Assembly (NCBI RefSeq): GCF_933775445.1
Contig: NC_065875.1
Location: forward strand, 13,653,001-13,717,000
Direction of reading: 5' to 3'
Length of the DNA: 64,000 bases
Source of the DNA: Argentina anserina
Taxonomy: Eukaryota; Streptophyta; Magnoliopsida; Rosales; Rosaceae
Position 1 is the stretch's first letter. The number at the start of each line of letters is the position of its first letter. Below, piece after piece: positions 58,804 to 64,000 of this stretch. Made by a program: the position numbers and the translations under genes. The notes beneath the pieces are model-generated. The model worked only from the letters and a program-made list of their open reading frames with translations. It ran no database searches and was not told the DNA's origin.

Positions 58804-59346
58804 TTATGGCCTTGGCTCCTCATCATCAAACTCACTAAGGATGGCCAAGTAGCTTTCCTCTTCCCTCTTGATGCCTTTCTTGAATTGCAATGCCAACAAG
58901 ACCTTGATGTCTTGCTTTGCTCCTCGGGTTGTTGGCACCACACACGACCTCTCGCCATCCATAATGCATAAGCTATTGGCGAATGGCACCGGAAATGCCT
59001 TGACTTGATCATGGAACTCCAACCCCAAGACTACCTTGTAGTCATCCATCGGCACTATCGAGAAGTCTAGGTTCCCACTCCAAGCTCCCACGCTTGTCTT
59101 GACTCCTCGAGCTACTCCTTGTATGGGGCGGGCAGGTGAGTTAACCGCCTTGATGGAGCCCCCTCCATTGCTTGCTTTTAGTCCTAGCTTGCGTGCCTTC
59201 TCAATGGAAATGAAGTTGTGGGTTGCCCCCGTGTCGAGCATTCCCGTTGTTGGCTTCCCACCTATGGTGATGTCCGTGAAGAGTAAACCTTTGGCTTGGA
59301 CCTTGGGTGTAGAGCGGATTGCATTAAGCACATGCAAAGACCCCAA
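58804..59346 (-). CDS. Protease region of the chromovirus polyprotein
   Basis: Same frame as gag and pol. MLDTGATHNFIS is the retropepsin active-site motif (D-T-G), followed by GVKTSVGAWSGNLDFSIVPM and DYKVVLGLEFHD. It ends with a TAA directly before the pol frame; CAA to TAA would be one C-to-T change. The segment normally cleaves Gag-Pol and is not a separate protein. Confidence 0.85.
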   Translation of the reverse strand: MGSLHVLNAIRSTPKVQAKGLLFTDITIGGKPTTGMLDTGATHNFISIEKARKLGLKASNGGGSIKAVNSPARPIQGVARGVKTSVGAWSGNLDFSIVPMDDYKVVLGLEFHDQVKAFPVPFANSLCIMDGERSCVVPTTRGAKQDIKVLLALQFKKGIKREEESYLAILSEFDDEEPRP

Positions 59347-59439
59347 GTGTGCACCTCCATTGCCACCCTCGGCTTCACTCTCGCCTTGATGACTTCCTAA
59401 GAGCGCACTTAGTGCTCTCCTTTGTGGGAAATGCCTAGC

Positions 59440-60600
59440 CTAATGCGGACCATCGCATAGGAAGCACTTGTTGTCGTTTGGCTTGTCCGAGCTCCGCATG
59501 TCCCTTGACTTGCCTTTATCCTTGAACCTTGCCGAGTAGCTCTCACGGCGGGGCTCCTCCTTGCGTTGGATTTTGTCTCCCCCACGTTTGGCATAGTTGC
59601 TCTTCTTCTCCTTTGGCTTGGTGGACTCTCTTGGACTTGAGAAATCAACTAAGCATTCGGCCACGGCTATGGCGGTAGCAAGGTCTTGCACTGCACGTCG
59701 CCTAAGCTCTGTCTTGGCCCATGATTGGAGACCATCCATGAAATTGAAGAGAGCATCCTTGTCGGATAGGTCGGGAATCTCAAGCACCAAGTTAGTGAAT
59801 TCTCTAATGTAATCATTAATAGGCCCGGTATGCTTGAGCCTTCGCAAGCAAGCTCTTGCCTCATCCTCAGCATTCTCGGGATAAACCTGCTTCTTGAGCT
59901 CTTTAGCAAAGTCATCAAAGGTAGAGATGGTACACATACCTCTTTCGACATCTCCTCGCCTTCTCCTCCACCACAACATGGCGGTGTTGGTGAGATAAAG
60001 AGTCGCGGTCTTTATCTTGGCATCCTCATCCATGATGCCAACGGTCCCAAAGTATTGATATAGCCCCCATAAGAAGTTGTCTACTTCTCGAGCGTTGCGC
60101 ATGCCTCCGAAGCTCTTTGGCTTTGGCACCTTGATCCGCTTGGCCTCCACGCCGCTGTTAGTGCTAGCCCCCGCGGCTAGTGCGCGCTTGCATAGGGCAA
60201 GATCTGCCTGCATTGCCTCCATGCGTGCAGAATCTGCCTGCATCTCCTCCATGCGTGCAAGCATGCTATTGTGCTCCCTTTCTTGCACTTCACGCATCTA
60301 GGCGAGTTCCCCCATGAACTCCTCGCGAACCTTATCTATCTCACCCCGCAAGGACTCCTCTATCTTGAGCATCATGCCCTTGATCGCAGTGTGGATTGCG
60401 GCGTCCTCCGCCTCCAAGTCTTCCACCTAGGCTCCCATGCCACTCACGTTCTCTTCCACTTGAGTTAGTCGTGAGTCGATTGCAGCTGACATGTCCTTCA
60501 CTCGTTCCTTCTTTGGAACCATCGGGTTGACAAGTTCTTCATGACCCTTCTCTTGCGTGTCGTCGGAACCACTACCAACAGGATTGCCATTATTTGCCAT
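59440..60600 (-). pseudogene. gag: Gag region of the chromovirus, interrupted by TAG codons
   Basis: The natural start is the ATG at 60600 (MANNGNPVGSGSDDTQEK). In-frame TAGs occur after GMGA (about 60428) and after ELA (about 60300); from the next ATG (60297) the frame is open for 285 codons. It shows a coiled N-terminal helix (MLARMEEMQADSARMEAMQA), the gag block (VDNFLWGLYQYFGT, ATLYLTNTAMLWWRRRRGD, RRLKHTGPINDYIREFTNL) and a basic tail. The zinc knuckle begins CFLCDGPH and is then cut by a TAG, with the last Cys position replaced by Phe. RNA packaging by this copy should be impaired. Confidence 0.85.
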
Positions 60601-60631
60601 TGTGTCGAGCTAGCCTCTTGATCAAACTTTG

Positions 60632-60643
60632 GCTCTGATACCA
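60632..60643 (-). promoter_or_regulatory. Primer-binding site of the chromovirus
   Basis: The minus strand reads TGGTATCAGAGC two bases after the LTR end, complementary to the 3' end of initiator tRNA-Met. Confidence 0.9.
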
Positions 60644-60645
60644 AC

Positions 60646-61188
60646 TGTCACGAGCTTACTTTTTGGCAATGCAACTCGTGCGGCCTTAGCAACTCCCTTA
60701 TGCTAAGTCAGCCTTAATCTCGCAAACACCCTGCTAGAACAATTGAAAGGCAAGAGAATATCTCGTAAGAGAACTTATATTAAACAAGAAAACTTACAAG
60801 TATGCTTGATAGCTTGATTGCTTGCTTCTTGCTTGATGGATGAAATGAGAGGGGTGCCTTGCTATTTATAGGCCTCCTCACCCTATTTGACTAGTTCTAG
60901 AGATTTCTAGGACTATGTACAGTGTAGAGAATTCTAGAGAACTCTCCATAAGTCTAAACAAGTCTACATGACTCTAAGATGATCCTTGAGTGTTCTAGAG
61001 AATTCTTGAGTGGTCTAGTTCTCCTAGCCTCTCCAAGGTTCTAGAGATTTCCGGAAATGTCTCAAGGCTTCTTGAGACTTCTATTGCCTTCTAGGATCTT
61101 CTATGATATTCCAAAGTGTTCCGCCATATTCCGGATCCGTCTAGAATGCTCAAGGTAAAATTTGGCTTAAATTTGGCAGGGTGTGACA
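60646..61188 (-). repeat. 5' LTR of the chromovirus
   Basis: 543 bp and collinear with the 3' LTR. Differences are almost all single substitutions, mainly transitions, with no indels seen. Confidence 0.95.
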
Positions 61189-62122
61189 CTAGGCCCAAGC
61201 CCAGACCCGAACAGCATCAGGTCCAACCTAAAGAACAAGGCTCTAAGCCATGACGCAACCACTTGCCGACCACCGCGCCTTCCAATCAACCACCACCTAC
61301 TAGCCGCAAATTCGCCCTCCCCACCATCATGTTGGCTAGCAAGACTGAGCAAACATGACGCCAACAAGAGCATCCAAACCACCATCGCACCAGGGATTGA
61401 AATCCGGATCCAATCATCCGGTCACAACCCCAATCCCGTGGCTGCCGCAATCGAGTCGCCACCACCACGTGAAAGCCGCTCCCTTGACAACCACGAATAC
61501 CAACCACCGCCCCCACCACCCAACACCCCAACTCCACCCCTCTAACCCACCTCCCAAACGAGACAGCTACGTCAACAACCCACAGACCTTCCTCCCATAG
61601 AACCCCTCTTATCTTGACTCACAAAGTCATAGGTAGTCCCCTCCAACGACGATGTCGTAGGGGCACATCGCCAGAGAAGAAGTCTCGTTCACCCCGGCGG
61701 AGCACTCTCTGCTAGGGTTTTTTGATTTTGTGGTGGATTTTTATCAATACAAGGCTCATAGTTCTTTGTACTAAAAAAAATAAATTAATTTGTTTATAGA
61801 TTTGTCAAAATTGTTGTAATATTCAATACCTTTAGTAGTTTGAAAAACATGAATTACTAAGAAGGGGCGTCTTGGACTCGTGGTTATAGTCTTATAGAAG
61901 AGGTGCTTAGTTACCTACACATGCATATGTTCTAACTGTATCTTAATACACATTAAAAAAAGATAAATAATAAAAATAAATGAGTAAAAATAACCCGGCC
62001 ACTTCTTGTCCCAAATAAAAGCCAGCTTCTCCCCCTTTCTTCCTCTCACTCTCTCTACAATTTCACCATAAACAACATCATCTTCCTCCCTCTTCATCTA
62101 TCTCTTCTCCAAGTACTAAAAC
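61189..62122. other. Right part of the chromovirus target site and OVATE-gene upstream region
   Basis: 61189-61600 reads Pro/Thr/Asn-rich in several frames without a family match. TTTGTACTAAAAAAAATAAA near 61775 looks like a poly(A)-bearing retrocopy end. From about 62020, C/T-rich sequence (CTTCCTCTCACTCTCTCTAC, then CTTCCTCCCTC) is typical of a plant 5' UTR before the gene at 62123. No clear TATA box. Confidence 0.4.
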
Positions 62123-62803
62123 ATGTCCAAACTCCCATGGACAAAGAATCTCCACCTCTGTCTCCCCAATTTTAAATGCCTAGCCCTAATCCCACCTCGA
62201 CCCTCCGACCAAGACCACCCGCACCCACCACTCATGATCATCAACAACAACTTGAACAACCTCTATCACCAGGACTCAAACTCCTCAGATCAATCCACCT
62301 CCAAATCACTCACCGCCTCCGACGACTTCTTCTACTCCTCCTCCTCCGACTCGGAAGCCGCCCCTGACTCCCCACCTGACTTCGCCACCGTCTTCGCCTC
62401 CCAACGATTCTTCTTCTCCTCCCCCGGCCGCTCCAACTCCATCGTCGAGTCACCTGACACTAAACCCGGCAACAACGATTCCTTCGTCACCAGAGGCGTT
62501 ACTGTTGCCAAGTACTCCTCTAATCCTTACTTGGATTTCCGAAAGTCCATGGAGGAAATGCTCAAAGCTAGAGATAGAGATCGTACAGACAACAAAGACA
62601 GAGATCACAATGTGGTGGATATGTTGAAAAGCAACCTGGATTATCTACACGAGCTGCTCCTGTGCTACCTTCAGTTAAATCCCGGAGACGCCCACAAGGA
62701 CATTATCAGTGCCTACACAGACCTTGTCGTATGCATATTGTCAGCTAATACGGCAGCTTCGACACCAGCGTCGGCCGATGACGATCACAGGCGAGAAGGA
62801 TGA
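62123..62803 (+). CDS. OVATE family protein (transcriptional repressor), single exon
   Basis: 226 residues without introns. The C-terminal half carries the OVATE domain (about residues 125-207): VAKYSSNPYLDFRKSMEEML, then after a charged insert MLKSNLDYLHELLLCYLQLN and HKDIISAYTDLVVCIL. The N-terminus (MSKLPWTKNLHLCLP) and the Ser/Asp-rich middle (SSSSDSEAAPDSPPDF) are typical low-complexity regions of the family. OFPs act in the nucleus as repressors and partner with TALE homeodomain (KNOX/BELL) proteins to shape organ growth and secondary walls; that role is family knowledge, not seen here. The ATG is the first in frame after a pyrimidine-rich leader. The length and the short domain insert suggest the subgroup of OFP12/OFP16-like proteins, which I cannot settle. 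Confidence 0.9.
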   Translation: MSKLPWTKNLHLCLPNFKCLALIPPRPSDQDHPHPPLMIINNNLNNLYHQDSNSSDQSTSKSLTASDDFFYSSSSDSEAAPDSPPDFATVFASQRFFFSSPGRSNSIVESPDTKPGNNDSFVTRGVTVAKYSSNPYLDFRKSMEEMLKARDRDRTDNKDRDHNVVDMLKSNLDYLHELLLCYLQLNPGDAHKDIISAYTDLVVCILSANTAASTPASADDDHRREG

Positions 62804-64000
62804 GATTTCGTGGCAACATGCGTCGTAACTGTTCTCATTTCGCGGCAGTTAACTGGTGTAACGGTCGTGCTGATGGAAAAGAGGAAGAGTGAAGACAAAG
62901 AAAGAAACTAATCTTGATTTTTAGTATACTTTGTTTAATTTGTCTTTGGCTTAGTTTTGTGGGTTTCATTGGCCATGGTGAAGAGGGAGGGATGTTTCAT
63001 CCATGAAGACAAGAAAAATGTACTTTGATGCATCACGAAACCAAGGAAAGCATGGGAAATGTTGAGGTCTCGATGCATGTTTATATTGGTTAATAGTTCT
63101 GTAATGTGATGCTTTTTGTTGGTCAAGTAAATGTAATACATTTTGTACGTTGTTAAATGTGTCTAAAAAAAAAAGTGTCTCAAGAAAATTGGCAATAGTA
63201 TTTGTCACAGGCTATCTAATTTGTAAACTGTATTTGGTTTTTACTATTAAAGATATGTGGTTTGGGAGTACTGCACAATTAACAATGACGAATTGACGAG
63301 ACTGGATTCTTATTAATTTAAGCTAGTGATGTGTTAAGATATGTCGGATTAGATAATGGTTCCCTACAATATGTGTTAAGATACTGAATTCAGGGTTATT
63401 ATATATATATATATATATATGTGTCAAATTGTCAAAATATATTCTAAATTTGATTGAAATTGTTAATTTTTGCACTTTAAACTTGTACTTGAGTCAATTT
63501 ATCTCCTAAATTTGGTAAAAATTGTCGATTTGTACTTCATCCATTAAATTTAACTGTTTTTATCCAATTTTGCATCACTGTCATTTTCTATTTATATTTT
63601 TCGTAAAAATAAATAAAAATATTCTTTAAAATGAGAATCATTTTTTAAATTAAATTATTTATTTACATCTTGTTTCTATATACTTAACCTTATTTTGAAT
63701 TATATATTCAACCTACACACTCATTTAAATATAGTGTGTTGTGTATATATATATTTTTTTATATGTATATATTTATTTTTAATTTTCTATATATTTATTT
63801 ATATATTTTTAATATATTTTAACATATCATATCACGTAAAATAATAAACTAATAACATGTTTTGAAAAAAATAAAAATATATAATAGAAAGTGTTCCTCT
63901 TAAGTAATTTTATTAATTTATTTTATTATTAAATATGAATAAATATATTATTATAATATTGTCTCTCAAATACATGACATGCGACTTAAAATTATATTGA
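62804..64000. other. 3' flank of the OVATE gene, then AT-rich DNA
   Basis: The likely 3' UTR runs to the A-run near 63164. From 63380 the DNA is very AT-rich, with a (TA)n tract at about 63399-63420. Within 63425-63560, near-repeats (CTAAATTTGATTGAAATTGTTAATTT against CTAAATTTGGTAAAAATTGTCGATTT) suggest an old local duplication. No gene. Confidence 0.45.

Larger units (their letters stand above)
55383..61188 (-). mobile_element. Chromovirus (Ty3/gypsy) retrotransposon, nearly full-length
   Basis: Two 543-bp LTRs (55383-55925 and 60646-61188) begin TGTCA and end TGACA and differ at about 16 positions by eye (about 97% identity). A CTAG duplication flanks the 5806-bp element (55379-55382, 61189-61192). 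On the minus strand the 5' LTR is followed by TGGTATCAGAGC (plus 60632-60643), the initiator tRNA-Met PBS, and the 3' LTR is preceded by GGTGGGGGAGAA (plus 55926-55937), the polypurine tract. One gag-pol frame runs 60600 to about 55953 with the order gag, protease, RT, RNase H, integrase, chromodomain. The size and single frame suit the smaller chromovirus lineages such as Reina or Galadriel. Confidence 0.95.

Noticed and set aside
61183..61545. 120-codon Pro-rich frame next to the chromovirus LTR
   Set aside because: It starts inside the LTR end, is low-complexity and has no domain; more likely part of an old retrocopy tail.
1..64000. CRISPR arrays, bacterial operons or defence systems
   Set aside because: The window is plant nuclear DNA with spliced genes and plant transposons; the regular repeats present have unit sizes and lack of spacers that do not fit CRISPR.

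Overview
This window is AT-rich nuclear DNA from a higher plant. Spliced genes with GT-AG introns, plant-specific families (LEA/SMP seed protein, OVATE family repressor, jacalin-related lectin, plant VOC/glyoxalase) and many plant transposon types (Athila-like Ty3/gypsy, chromovirus, TRIM, CACTA, hAT, foldback MITEs) all point to this. The sequence looks eudicot; I cannot name the species. It is mostly repeats with three confident genes: a four-exon VOC/glyoxalase-like gene (596-1831), a two-exon LEA D-34/SMP gene (25569-26476) and a one-exon OVATE family gene (62123-62803).

Layout. 1-2100: glyoxalase-like gene preceded by the decayed last exon of a tandem copy. 2100-11950: low-gene stretch with two local tandem duplications, a small foldback element and one weak spliced small ORF. 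11955-13325: a large inverted/tandem repeat of about 500-bp units. 13394 to about 22250: Athila-like retrotransposon with 5' LTR, PBS and intact gag ORF, but a broken pol and no 3' LTR. 22250-25290: mostly featureless. 25299-26700: LEA gene with seed-type promoter motifs. 27290-30527: CACTA element carrying spliced pieces of a GH31 alpha-glucosidase gene. 31000-35130: noncoding with local repeats. 35755-39118: jacalin-lectin pseudogene on the minus strand, split by a 2.4-kb hAT-like element holding a 505-bp tandem array. 39575-40370: relic of the LEA gene 3' flank, itself hit by a TRIM. 41347-42445: a third hAT-like element.

44494-52168: a non-coding LTR element (minus strand) containing two nested insertions. 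52623-54982: a second array-bearing hAT-like element, with a palindromic MITE inside. 55383-61188: a fairly young chromovirus (two 543-bp LTRs, about 97% identical by eye) whose single gag-pol frame is interrupted only by nonsense codons. 62123-62803: OVATE gene, then AT-rich DNA to the end.

The genes do not form a pathway. The window records tandem gene duplication and decay (glyoxalase, LEA, jacalin) and layered transposition. The strongest candidate for something undescribed is the ~505-bp unit, built of inverted half-motifs, which is amplified inside two separate hAT-like elements and has a related form in the 12-13 kb foldback array.
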